7,312 nucleotides of DNA from Myxococcales bacterium (GTDB lineage: Bacteria; Myxococcota; Polyangia; Polyangiales; Polyangiaceae): positions 1 to 7,312 of the forward strand of contig JAGQIY010000673.1 of NCBI GenBank assembly GCA_020430865.1, in the 5' to 3' direction. Of this stretch, positions 1 to 6,395 are shown in pieces (positions within the stretch are counted from its first letter, which is position 1; each line of letters starts with the position of its first letter). The notes beneath the pieces were generated by a model. The model did not search any database and had not been told where the DNA came from. It saw only the letters and a list, made by a program, of their open reading frames with translations. The position numbers and the translations under genes are program-made.

Positions 1-943
1 TGACGTCCACCCCGCTGTTGGCGTCGCGCCAGCCAATCGACTTGCCGTTGGAGTACAGTAGCTGGCCACCGTCGGGAGAGAACGAGAAGAAGTTCGCGGC
101 TCCGGTCACGGGCCCGCTGGAGCCCTGGACCGCGACCTTGGTAGCGATGTCGAACTCGGTGTAGGGCGCGGGCGTCGGGATGTCCTTGCCGACGACGATC
201 TTGCGCCCGTCGGGCGATACCGCGTGGCACCCGACGCAGACGCCGGCGCCGGCCTGCTGGGGCGTGAGGTAGAGTTCGGCGGTCGCGAGCGCGTAGCCGA
301 AGTCGTATCGCTGGATCACGCCAACGTCGTTCCAGTAGTAGAGGCCCCCGACGATGTCCTCCAGGCTGAAGGAGATCTGGCGCTCCTCGCTGATGCCGAC
401 GGTCCCCGGGTTCGCGCCGTCCACACCCCGCATCGAGTAGCTCACAGGCGCCGCACCGCGGGCGCCGTCCGCCAGCTTCTCCCAGAAGGTCTGATCCGGC
501 GAGTACACGCAGCCCTGACCCACGGCCTCGCAGCCGATGTACACGATCAGGTCGAGTTTTTCTGCGTGGAATGTAACTTCGAAGAGTGTCTGACCGGGGC
601 CCGGGACGAAGTGCAACTCGAGGCTGTTCATGTTCGGCGGTACGATCACTCCGCTCTCGGGGTAGACCCACTCCGGCGCTGCGGCGACGGGCTCCCCACC
701 GAACTTGTCTGGGGCGTCGGCGCCCGCACCAGGACCGATCACGACGATGGTCTCCTTCTGCATGCCCGCGTCGCCGTCGCCACCGATGCCGAGGATGGCG
801 CCGGTGCCCCCGCTGCCTTGACCACCCGCGCTGGTGCCTCCCTGACCGCTGACCTGGTTCTTGTCAGCGGAGTTGGCGGAGCAGGCTGCGGCGGCGATGA
901 CGCTAGACGTCAAAGCCAGGGTGGCGAGGCGGGAGCGGAGCAT
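1..943 (-). CDS. Secreted lipoprotein with CxxCH motif and WD40/TolB-like repeats (partial, C-terminus off the left edge)
   Basis: Only the first 314 codons lie in the window; the frame stays open to the left edge. Seen: an ATG at 943, a short Arg-containing n-region, a hydrophobic stretch (residues 6-20) and a lipobox AAAC with Cys21, so signal peptidase II processing and lipidation are expected. A Gly/Ser-rich linker follows (about 33-60), as is common in polyangial surface lipoproteins. The middle region carries paired cysteines (IGCEAVGQGC) and GGLYYW (199-204). CVGCH (236-240) precedes SPDGRK, and a second SPDG repeat follows. From memory, CxxCH followed by SxDG occurs in uncharacterised deltaproteobacterial proteins where a c-type heme-like site leads into PD40/WD40-like blades. 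Whether heme is bound is unknown. It lies 52 bp downstream of the exbD-like gene on the same strand and may be cotranscribed. There is no obvious Shine-Dalgarno. Confidence is high for a lipoprotein CDS and low for any specific function. Confidence 0.85.
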   Translation of the reverse strand, partial: MLRSRLATLALTSSVIAAAACSANSADKNQVSGQGGTSAGGQGSGGTGAILGIGGDGDAGMQKETIVVIGPGAGADAPDKFGGEPVAAAPEWVYPESGVIVPPNMNSLELHFVPGPGQTLFEVTFHAEKLDLIVYIGCEAVGQGCVYSPDQTFWEKLADGARGAAPVSYSMRGVDGANPGTVGISEERQISFSLEDIVGGLYYWNDVGVIQRYDFGYALATAELYLTPQQAGAGVCVGCHAVSPDGRKIVVGKDIPTPAPYTEFDIATKVAVQGSSGPVTGAANFFSFSPDGGQLLYSNGKSIGWRDANSGVDV

Positions 944-995
944 GGCTCTGGTGTCACCGCTCTCGCGTCCCCGGTCAAGGCTTTACCGCGCGGGA

Positions 996-1520
996 TCAGT
1001 CGGTAGCGAGGCTCACCCGAAAGGCGGTCTGCTCGTCTTCACGCCTCGGATCACGGATGGCATCGATCAGCGCCGCCATCTCGCCGAAGCTCATGTCGCC
1101 CGGAGTGTGGAGCACGGCGAGGTCCTGTTCCCCATCCCCTGCGGCGCGATGGCTACCAAACTGCGTCCACTGTTCCTTCACCCGTTCATCCAGATCGACG
1201 AAGGTCAGCTGCCCGTTGCGCTCGCGAGTCCGCCTTTCCACGTCGACTTGACTGACCACCGTGTCGCCCTTGCGCCAGCTGAGGATGACTCGTCCGCGAC
1301 TGCGGGCGTCGACGTGAAAGACGGTCGGTTTCTCCTGCCTGACCACACCGGCTTCACCTGGCGCCCGCGCCGTTGCCTCCAGCCGGCTCTGAGCCGACCA
1401 CACCGCGGTGACCAGCAGGAAGGAGATCAGGCACAGCAGGAAGTCGATGTAGGGGACCAGCGGCACCTCGTGATTCAACGCCCGCTTGCCTCCACCATTG
1501 CCCACGCTCAGTCCCGCCAT
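996..1520 (-). CDS. ExbD/TolR-family biopolymer transport protein
   Basis: 174 residues. Proteins of this family sit in the inner membrane with ExbB/TolQ and couple the proton motive force to periplasmic or outer-membrane work. Seen: a short cytoplasmic N-terminus, then one transmembrane segment (about 20-41) containing VPYIDFLLCLISFLLVT. Asp26 sits where the family has its essential proton-carrying aspartate (Asp25 in E. coli ExbD). A periplasmic domain follows, ending in a typical ExbD-like tail (FGEMAALIDAIRDPRREDEQ, then FRVSLATD). The length is slightly above the usual 130-150 residues. The start is well supported: ATG at 1520 with GGAGG at 1526-1530, a 5-nt spacing. No ExbB/TolQ or TonB partner is in the window, so the partner is encoded elsewhere or the protein works with a distant paralogue. 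The lipoprotein gene follows 52 bp downstream. A 7-bp hairpin (1544-1560) lies just upstream of the Shine-Dalgarno. Confidence 0.88.
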   Translation of the reverse strand: MAGLSVGNGGGKRALNHEVPLVPYIDFLLCLISFLLVTAVWSAQSRLEATARAPGEAGVVRQEKPTVFHVDARSRGRVILSWRKGDTVVSQVDVERRTRERNGQLTFVDLDERVKEQWTQFGSHRAAGDGEQDLAVLHTPGDMSFGEMAALIDAIRDPRREDEQTAFRVSLATD

Positions 1521-1543
1521 CGGCGCCTCCAGTCGGTTTGAAC

Positions 1544-1560
1544 GCTGGCGCCACGCCAGC
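1544..1560 (-). other. Small perfect hairpin in the leader of the exbD-like gene
   Basis: A 7-bp perfect inverted repeat (GCTGGCG / CGCCAGC) encloses a 3-nt loop. It ends 13 nt upstream of the GGAGG of the exbD-like gene. No T-tract follows on either strand, so it is not a convincing terminator. In the mRNA it could shape the 5' leader, or it may be a chance result of high GC. Confidence 0.35.
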
Positions 1561-1706
1561 CCTCAGCGCAGACCCCCGCGGGTGCGTGCAGCTTTGCAGG
1601 ATTCTCGGCGCCGTCGACGCGTTCGATTCTCCGCGGAACTTTGCGGCGCACTCAGCAAAGAGCGCGCAGCGCCCGAGCCACGCAAGGCGCGCACCGCCTC
1701 CAGGCA

Positions 1707-1800
1707 CACGATCGTCGAGAACAGACGTCGTTCCACGACGCTGCGGTGCCCCAGCGTGGTCGGATCGAAGCTCCCGCTGTAGATTCGCTGCGAGAGCCAT
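1707..1800 (-). pseudogene. coaD: coaD relic (N-terminus of phosphopantetheine adenylyltransferase)
   Basis: Read on the minus strand from 1787 to 1707, the frame encodes IYSGSFDPTTLGH, then RSVVERRLFSTIV. This matches the N-terminus of CoaD (typically YPGSFDPxTLGH, then a helix and RLFDEVIVAV) and includes the nucleotide-binding T-x-G-H signature. CoaD makes dephospho-CoA from phosphopantetheine and ATP. Here the gene is dead. A plausible original ATG (1800-1798, MALA) is out of frame with the motif, which one extra base near 1787 would explain. The helix before RLF looks shortened by about two residues. After the match the frame drifts into unrelated Arg/Ser-rich sequence. A faint CoaD-like stretch (ALFAECAAKF, starting near 1665) is in another frame, suggesting further indels. 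CoaD is about 160 residues, but only 280 bp separate 1800 from the exbD-like start, so the 3' half is missing. A functional copy presumably exists elsewhere. Confidence 0.72.
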
Positions 1801-1832
1801 CCGGCGAGTGGCCCGTGGGCTCTACGAAAGCC

Positions 1833-1838
1833 AGGAGG
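1833..1838 (+). promoter_or_regulatory. Shine-Dalgarno fixing the TTG start of the HD-domain gene
   Basis: AGGAGG sits 9 nt before the TTG at 1848. An ATG at 1840 is nearer but is in the wrong frame for the HD protein and only 1 nt from the Shine-Dalgarno, so TTG is preferred. Confidence 0.75.
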
Positions 1839-1847
1839 CATGACACC

Positions 1848-2561
1848 TTGTCCAACGACGACACCCGACTCGCCGAGCTGAAGCTCCTCGCCCCCATCTC
1901 CTATCAGCTCGAGGTCCCCGCGAAGCATCCGAGCTGGCGGCTCCTGGTGGAGGCCTACGCCAAGCCGCCCCGCGCCTACCACAATCTGGGTCACGTCGTC
2001 GCTGTCGCTCGCGCGTTCAGCCGCGTCAAGGGACAGCTCGAGCGCCAGGCGGAGGTCTACGCTGCAGTGCTGTTTCACGACGCGGTCTACGAGCTCGGCG
2101 CGGAGCACGACGAGAGCAACGAGGTGAAGAGCGCGCGCCTGTGTCACGAGGTGCTCTCGGGTGCCCTCACCCCCAAGGGAGTCGATCACGCCTGCGATCT
2201 GATCCGTGCCACCCAGCATCACGTGAAGCTGCGCGGCACCGCGAAGGGCGATCTCGCGTACTTTCTCGACTGCGATCTGTCGGTTCTGGGCGCTGCTCCC
2301 GAGGACTACGAACGCTACGTTCGTGGTATCCGTGAGGAATACAGCTATCTGCCGCCGGGCGCTTTCGACGTGGGGCGCATGGCGTGGCTCCGCGGCATGC
2401 TGGGTCGAAGTCGCGACGGAGAGCCGCATCCAGCTGCTGCCGAGCAAGAACCACGAATCTTCTCCACCGACGCCTTCGAACAGGGGCTCGGGGACCGTGC
2501 CCGCGCAAACCTGCGACACGAGCTGGCCGGCTACGAGCGCTCGGCAGGCGCGCCCATCTAG
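1848..2561 (+). CDS. HD-superfamily metal-dependent phosphohydrolase (COG4339-like)
   Basis: 237 residues from a TTG start. Seen: YHNLGH (44-49) and HD (His77-Asp78, in LFHDAVYE), the metal-binding signatures of HD-domain hydrolases. Later come a cluster of acidic residues and serine (DESNEVKSA, from 88), TQHH, and a DCDLSVLG segment followed by YVRGIREEYSYLP and a C-terminal RARANLRHEL. This order matches the COG4339 family of predicted HD phosphohydrolases. Members have no established substrate and are sometimes mislabelled as an NMDA-receptor subunit. It is probably a soluble cytoplasmic enzyme acting on a nucleotide or phosphoester (inference). The start is chosen because AGGAGG (1833-1838) lies 9 nt upstream of TTG. 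The open frame extends further left, but only across the coaD relic and without a ribosome binding site. A Pro/Glu-rich insert after GRSRDG looks lineage-specific. The gene is convergent with the MarR-GNAT gene, with a 29-bp gap between stops. Confidence 0.88.
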   Translation: MSNDDTRLAELKLLAPISYQLEVPAKHPSWRLLVEAYAKPPRAYHNLGHVVAVARAFSRVKGQLERQAEVYAAVLFHDAVYELGAEHDESNEVKSARLCHEVLSGALTPKGVDHACDLIRATQHHVKLRGTAKGDLAYFLDCDLSVLGAAPEDYERYVRGIREEYSYLPPGAFDVGRMAWLRGMLGRSRDGEPHPAAAEQEPRIFSTDAFEQGLGDRARANLRHELAGYERSAGAPI

Positions 2562-2590
2562 CTCCCGCCTCCTCCATACCGAACAGCCTG

Positions 2591-3544
2591 CTAGAGTTCC
2601 CGCGCCATCCAGCTGTCGCAGCCAAAGTGCCCGGTGCGTCCGAGCGGCGCCGCGAGCGTCTCGAAGCCCAGGGAGCGATACAGCGCTCGGGCGCGGGTCA
2701 TGTGCTCCAGCGTCTCCAGATAGCAGCGAGTGAAGCCGGCGGCTTTGGCCTGCTCGAGGATGCGCGTCAAGAGGCGTCGCCCGATGCCGTGACCCCGTGC
2801 TTCCGGGAGGAAATACATCTTGCGCAGCTCGCAGGTCTTGCCGTCGCCACCCTCGAGCGGCGCGAACCCCGCGCCCCCGACGACCCGTCCACCGCGAGTG
2901 ACCACGTGGTACGCCGCTCGCTTGCCGCGATAGGCCTGAGACATGTGATCGACCTCGGGGTCGTTGATCGCGTAGCCGGGCCCCTCGGCGCCGTACTCCG
3001 GCATGACACGACGGATGATGCCCGCGATCTCCGGGTCGTCTTCGGGGCGACAGCTGCGGATCTCGAACTCTCGACGCACTCGCGCGTTCTGGAGAGCCCT
3101 GGCGTAGCACGCCATGCCCTCGACGATCTGCAGGCGCACCGGCTCGCGCAGGTCTTCCAGGGCGGCGACTACCTGCTGATCGGCGAACTCGTGAATCCGC
3201 CGAAGCTTGTGCTTGCCCTTGGTGCTCAGGGTCCAGGGGCGCTTGCGTCGATCCCCCGCGTCGCGTTCGCTGATCAGCTCGGCCCGCTCGAGTGACGCGA
3301 GCACACGAGAGATCCCCGACTTGTCGAGCTGGAGGCTGTCGCATAGCTGGCTCGCGGTGCGCACGCCATGACGACCCAGCTCGATCAGCACGTGGCACTG
3401 CGCAGGGGTGACCCCGAGGTCCGAGAGCCTGCTGTCGAGCATCCCCAGTTCGCGAAATACCGTGCGGGATGCTTCCCGGAGCTGCGCGGTCTGCGCGGCC
3501 AAGAAGTCCGCCGGTTTGCCTTTACCTTGCCCTCTCGCATTCAT
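2591..3544 (-). CDS. Fused MarR-type transcriptional regulator and GNAT N-acetyltransferase
   Basis: 317 residues. Residues about 25-150 are a MarR winged helix-turn-helix: TPAQCHVLIEL (46-56), recognition region LDKSGISRVLASLE (73-86), then the wing GDRRKRPWTLSTKGK (97-111). Residues about 160-317 are a GNAT acetyltransferase: FEIRSCRPEDD at its start, RKMYFLPEARGHGIGRRLL (241-259) with the acetyl-CoA loop R250-x-x-G253-x-G255, then ETLEHMTRARALYRSLGFE (the usual C-terminal helix and strand). Fused MarR-GNAT proteins are a known bacterial architecture; their substrates are mostly unknown. The ATG at 3544 is chosen because residues encoded upstream do not look like MarR and would run through the divergent gene's start. 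It has no Shine-Dalgarno. A TTGACA -35-like box on this strand (3582-3577) would place transcription start very near the ATG. The palindrome at 3543-3567 overlaps its start codon, so autorepression is likely (inference). Confidence 0.92.
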   Translation of the reverse strand: MNARGQGKGKPADFLAAQTAQLREASRTVFRELGMLDSRLSDLGVTPAQCHVLIELGRHGVRTASQLCDSLQLDKSGISRVLASLERAELISERDAGDRRKRPWTLSTKGKHKLRRIHEFADQQVVAALEDLREPVRLQIVEGMACYARALQNARVRREFEIRSCRPEDDPEIAGIIRRVMPEYGAEGPGYAINDPEVDHMSQAYRGKRAAYHVVTRGGRVVGGAGFAPLEGGDGKTCELRKMYFLPEARGHGIGRRLLTRILEQAKAAGFTRCYLETLEHMTRARALYRSLGFETLAAPLGRTGHFGCDSWMAREL

Positions 3545-3567
3545 TTGGTTGATAGATGCAACTAAAT
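3543..3567. promoter_or_regulatory. Probable MarR operator between divergent genes (9-7-9 imperfect palindrome)
   Basis: The arms ATTTGGTTG (3543-3551) and CAACTAAAT (3559-3567) are inverted repeats with one mismatch around a 7-nt spacer. The site is strikingly AT-rich for this genome. It fills most of the 31 bp between the MarR-GNAT ATG (3544) and the divergent ATG (3576), overlapping the former by two bases. MarR dimers bind palindromes of roughly this size, and such regulators commonly control their own and the adjacent divergent gene. A minus-strand TTGACA (3582-3577) lies just outside. The palindrome covers the expected -10 region for that box, so bound protein would block it. Binding itself is inferred. 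Confidence 0.68.
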
Positions 3568-3575
3568 GGAGGCGA

Positions 3576-4208
3576 ATGTCAATCGCTGGTGTTCGAGGCG
3601 CTGCGGTTGACCTGGCGAGGGTCCCGGCGGAAGATCCAGGGGTGGGGGATGCTCGGATCGCGCCGGAAGTGGCCACCAAGGGCAGCATCGTCCTGCCCAT
3701 GATCAAGTTGATGCGGCAGAACCGTCAGCGCGCGCTGCGGATCCTCCCCGAGGACTTGCATCACTACCTCGACGAGCGAGTGATCGTGACCCACTGGTAC
3801 CCCGGCAGCGACCATCACCGCCTCACCCGGGTCATGGGCGAGCTCGTGGACAACGACTGGGAGCTGCTGGGCCGCGGACTTGCGCTCGCGGAACTGACCG
3901 GCGCCTACCGCCACGTGCTGAAGTCCAGAGAGCCGGTGCGCACGCTGCGCGCGCTGCCTGGTCTCTGGAAGCTGAACCACAACACCGGCGACCTCGACGT
4001 GCAGTGGGATGCACCCGTGGCCACCGTGGTCGTGAAGAACTGGGGACTCGCCCTGCAGGAACACGTCGCGATCATGCGCGCGTACATGTTGCAGCTACTC
4101 GAGCTGTGCGACGCGATCGCGCCTCGAGTCCGAGTGACTCGTCACGAACCCCCTCCCGATTCCCTGGTGATCGTCGAGTCGGAGTTCGGTGAGCCGGCGC
4201 TCAAGTAG
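3576..4208 (+). CDS. Hypothetical protein divergent from the MarR-GNAT gene; possibly a heme-NO-binding-like myxobacterial family
   Basis: 210 residues from the ATG at 3576; soluble, with no signal peptide or membrane segment. Seen: KGSIVLPMIKL (35-45), LPEDLHHYLDE (57-67), WYPG (74-77), a helix with LLGRGLALAELTGAYRHVL (97-115), WKLNHNTGDLDVQW (131-144), then alternating strands and helices. The pattern KGS, WYP, a YR helix, and W-x-x-x-x-x-T-G followed by strands recalls a paralogous myxobacterial family that I associate with DUF2378/heme-NO-binding-like folds. This is recall, not an alignment. GGAGG (3568-3572) is only 3 nt from the ATG, which is tight. In-frame GTGs at 3642 and 3669 are alternatives; the latter would start the protein at MATKGS, close to the conserved region. 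Its promoter must overlap the 5' end of the MarR-GNAT gene, so that regulator probably controls it. The stop overlaps the convergent membrane-protein gene by 8 bp. Confidence 0.82.
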   Translation: MSIAGVRGAAVDLARVPAEDPGVGDARIAPEVATKGSIVLPMIKLMRQNRQRALRILPEDLHHYLDERVIVTHWYPGSDHHRLTRVMGELVDNDWELLGRGLALAELTGAYRHVLKSREPVRTLRALPGLWKLNHNTGDLDVQWDAPVATVVVKNWGLALQEHVAIMRAYMLQLLELCDAIAPRVRVTRHEPPPDSLVIVESEFGEPALK

Positions 4209-4689
4209 GCGGGGGTCGTGACGCGGCGGCGCGCCGACGTCTGACGAGCGCAACTGCTTCCGCAAGGAAGCGTATCAGCCCTTCCAGCGCCAGCGCGCCC
4301 GCGCTGCTCACCGCTGCCCAGCCTGGCCACAGGATGCGCGAGCGCGAGAACAGCTCGAAGGTCAGGGCGAAGAACACGGCAAATCCGATCACGGCGTTGG
4401 TCAGCAGCCCGAGCGTCGCCGGGAACAACCGCCAGTCCGGATCGATGCGAACGCTCCGCCAGAGCAAGAACAGGCTGAGCACGCTGAGCACCGCCAGCAG
4501 CCAGGCGCCCTCGCTCACCAGATCCCAGCCACTGTGCAGGTGCGCTTCACCCGGCTGGCCGTTGCAGCCGCTGACCTCCGTGCGCTTCCAGTCGAGGGGG
4601 AGCAGCGCCGCGATCAGCGTCAGGCAGACAGGGCGGATCCAGAGGCCCCTGGGCGGGCGGCTCCGGCGCGTGTCTTGGCTCGGCTGCAC
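4201..4689 (-). CDS. Small four-helix membrane protein of unknown function
   Basis: 162 residues. Seen: an Arg-rich cytoplasmic N-terminus, a hydrophobic helix at about 18-32, an extracytoplasmic-looking polar loop (33-58) with one Cys, then helices at about 61-78, 88-113 and 119-149, and a basic tail RRRR. Four membrane passes are predicted. I recognise no family or catalytic motif. The start is the GTG at 4689; no in-frame ATG exists. TACACT sits 6 nt before this GTG and there is no Shine-Dalgarno, which fits a leaderless transcript. It lies 37 bp downstream of fhs on the same strand, so it could also be read through from that gene. The hydrophobic profile and clean frame support a real gene. 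The 3' end overlaps the convergent hypothetical gene by 8 bp. Confidence 0.75.
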   Translation of the reverse strand: MQPSQDTRRSRPPRGLWIRPVCLTLIAALLPLDWKRTEVSGCNGQPGEAHLHSGWDLVSEGAWLLAVLSVLSLFLLWRSVRIDPDWRLFPATLGLLTNAVIGFAVFFALTFELFSRSRILWPGWAAVSSAGALALEGLIRFLAEAVALVRRRRAAASRPPPT

Positions 4690-4695
4690 CGCCTG

Positions 4696-4701
4696 AGTGT
4701 A
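4696..4701 (-). promoter_or_regulatory. Candidate -10 box for a leaderless GTG-start transcript
   Basis: TACACT on the minus strand fits TAnnnT and ends 6 nt before the GTG of the membrane-protein gene. This places the expected transcription start at or next to the start codon. No clear -35 hexamer is seen. The box lies in the 37-bp gap after fhs. Confidence 0.4.
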
Positions 4702-4726
4702 GCGCGGCGCCCGGGCTGGGCGTCGC

Positions 4727-6376
4727 TCAGTGTAGGCCGACGATCTCCCAGCCTGAGTCGCCCAGTCGGATGTCGACGTCCTCCGCCGCGGGTCGGTCGG
4801 GTAGCCCAGGCATGGTCAGGATGGGACCGCAGCGCGCGACGATGAAGCCCGCGCCGTTGGACACGTCCAGTCCCGTGACGTGGAGCGTGTGTCCGAGGGG
4901 CCGGCCGCGCAACGCCTGGTCGTCGCTGATCGAGAGGTGAGTCTTCGCGATGCACACGGGCAGACGTTCGAGGTCCCAGCGCTGGATGCGCGCCAGATCG
5001 GCCCGAGCGTCCGCGCTCAGCTCCACCGACGCGGCCCCCAGGACCAGCGTGGCGATGCGTTCGAGCTTCTTCTCGACTGGATCTCCCAGCTCGTAGACCA
5101 GCCTGGGTGCTGGCGCGGGCCCCTCGAGGCGCTCGTTGACCTTCCGTGCCAGCTCCTCACCCCCAGCACCACCGTCACTGAAGACGCTGGTCTCCGCGCT
5201 CGACACGTTCAGGGCATCCAGCCGCTCGCGTAGCGTGGCCAGCTCTTCAGGAGAGTCGTCCGGGTAGCGATTGATCGCGACGATCGGCTGCGCGAACCCC
5301 AGCTCCCGAATCGCGCTCAGGTGTGCCTCCAGGTTCGACATCCCGGAGGAAACAGCTGATACGTCGGGGCCCTGCTGGAAGTCAGCGCCGCCGTGGTGAC
5401 GGAGGGCGCGCACGGTAGCGACACAGACGACCACGTGGGGCGCGAAGCCCTGGGTGCGGCCGACCAGGTCGAGGAACTTGAAGCCCCCGAGATCGAAGGC
5501 GAAGCCCCCTTCCGTGACCACGACGTCGGCTAGCCGCAGCGCGAGTCGGGTCTGGATCGAGGAACTCGTGCCCTGCGCGATGTTCGCGAACGGTCCGCCA
5601 TGCAGCATCACCGGACTCCCCTCGACCGTGGTGACGAGGTTGGGGGAGAGGGCGTCCAACAGGATGGCGGCCATGGCGCCCTGCACGTTCAGTTGCTCGG
5701 CGAACACAGGTTCCCCGCGGATATTTTCTCCTACGATGATGCGTCCCAGGCGTCGCTTCGCATCGCCAGGGTCCGTCGCCATGCACAGGATGGCCATGAC
5801 CTCGCTTGCCGCGGTGATCACGAAGCGCTCGCTGCGCTGCGGTCCGCGCCGCGTCGCCAGCCCCACCTCGATCTTGCGCAGCGCCCGATCGTTCATGTCC
5901 AGGGTTCGTGGCCACGAGATGCGAGCTGGATCGAGCTCCAACCGATTGCCAGCGAACACGTGGTTGTCGATCACCGCGGACAGCAGGTTGTGGGCGGCGC
6001 TGATGGCGTGGATGTCGCCGGTGAAGTGCAGGTTGATCCGCTCCGAGGGGATCACCCGGGCTCTACCGCCACCGACGGCCCCTCCCTTGCGTCCGAACAG
6101 CGGACCCATCGAGGGCTCACGCAGCGCACCGATCGCACGCACTCCGGAGCGGCACAACGCATCCACGAGGCCGACCGCGACGGTGGTCTTCCCCTCCCCG
6201 GCGGGGGTCGGCGTGAGCGCGGTGACCAGCACCAGACGACCTTGCCGTGGGGAAGCGATTGTCAGTCGTTCGGCGTCGAGCTTGAGCACGTCGTCGCCAA
6301 ACCAGCGCGTGGCCTTGGAGTCGACGTCGAGGCGCGCGACGGCACGCCCCAGCGCCGAGTCGGGCTGTCTCTTCAT
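4727..6376 (-). CDS. fhs: Formate-tetrahydrofolate ligase (formyltetrahydrofolate synthetase)
   Basis: 549 residues, near the usual 555-560. The enzyme joins formate and tetrahydrofolate using ATP to give 10-formyl-tetrahydrofolate, feeding purine synthesis, formyl-Met and other one-carbon pathways in the cytoplasm. Seen: P-loop TPTPAGEGKTT (55-65) with Lys63; EPSMGPLFGRKGGAVGGG (88-105); INLHFTGDIHAI (115-126) then AHNLL; later EGGFAFDLGGFKFLDL, SGMSNLEAHLSAIRELG, VAINRYPDD and the DGGAGGEEL segment. The C-terminal part has LPVCIAKTHLSISDD and ILTMPGLPDRPAAEDVDI. The order and spacing are those of FTHFS and all domains are present. Some positions differ from the common form, for example PSERINLHFTG where PMExINLHFTG is usual, and a shortened N-terminus; this suggests a divergent clade rather than loss of function. 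ATG at 6376 has only a weak purine-rich site (GAAGAAGAG) upstream. It lies 39 bp after the TerB-like gene and 37 bp before the membrane-protein gene, all on one strand. Confidence 0.96.
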   Translation of the reverse strand: MKRQPDSALGRAVARLDVDSKATRWFGDDVLKLDAERLTIASPRQGRLVLVTALTPTPAGEGKTTVAVGLVDALCRSGVRAIGALREPSMGPLFGRKGGAVGGGRARVIPSERINLHFTGDIHAISAAHNLLSAVIDNHVFAGNRLELDPARISWPRTLDMNDRALRKIEVGLATRRGPQRSERFVITAASEVMAILCMATDPGDAKRRLGRIIVGENIRGEPVFAEQLNVQGAMAAILLDALSPNLVTTVEGSPVMLHGGPFANIAQGTSSSIQTRLALRLADVVVTEGGFAFDLGGFKFLDLVGRTQGFAPHVVVCVATVRALRHHGGADFQQGPDVSAVSSGMSNLEAHLSAIRELGFAQPIVAINRYPDDSPEELATLRERLDALNVSSAETSVFSDGGAGGEELARKVNERLEGPAPAPRLVYELGDPVEKKLERIATLVLGAASVELSADARADLARIQRWDLERLPVCIAKTHLSISDDQALRGRPLGHTLHVTGLDVSNGAGFIVARCGPILTMPGLPDRPAAEDVDIRLGDSGWEIVGLH

Positions 6377-6395
6377 GAGTCTCGGGCTCTTCTTC

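Noticed and set aside
224..1006. A 260-codon plus-strand open frame opposite the left lipoprotein
   Set aside because: The opposite strand encodes a signal peptide, a lipobox and conserved motifs; this frame has none.
1840..1850. ATG at 1840 as the HD-gene start
   Set aside because: It is out of frame with the HD-domain protein and only 1 nt from the Shine-Dalgarno.
2558..2595. CTAGC/GCTAG inverted repeat between the convergent HD and MarR-GNAT genes as a terminator
   Set aside because: The 5-bp arms are separated by a long loop and there is no T-tract; stability is too low.
1563..3398. A 611-codon minus-strand open frame spanning the HD gene and most of the MarR-GNAT gene
   Set aside because: It is antisense to the HD gene and out of frame with MarR-GNAT. 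Its composition is Arg/Ala/Gly-rich in a way typical of shadow frames in GC-rich DNA. Only its coaD-like segment has meaning, and that is a relic.
3566..3568. ATG at 3566 as the start of the divergent hypothetical gene
   Set aside because: It is out of frame with the conserved protein and overlaps the Shine-Dalgarno of the in-frame ATG at 3576.
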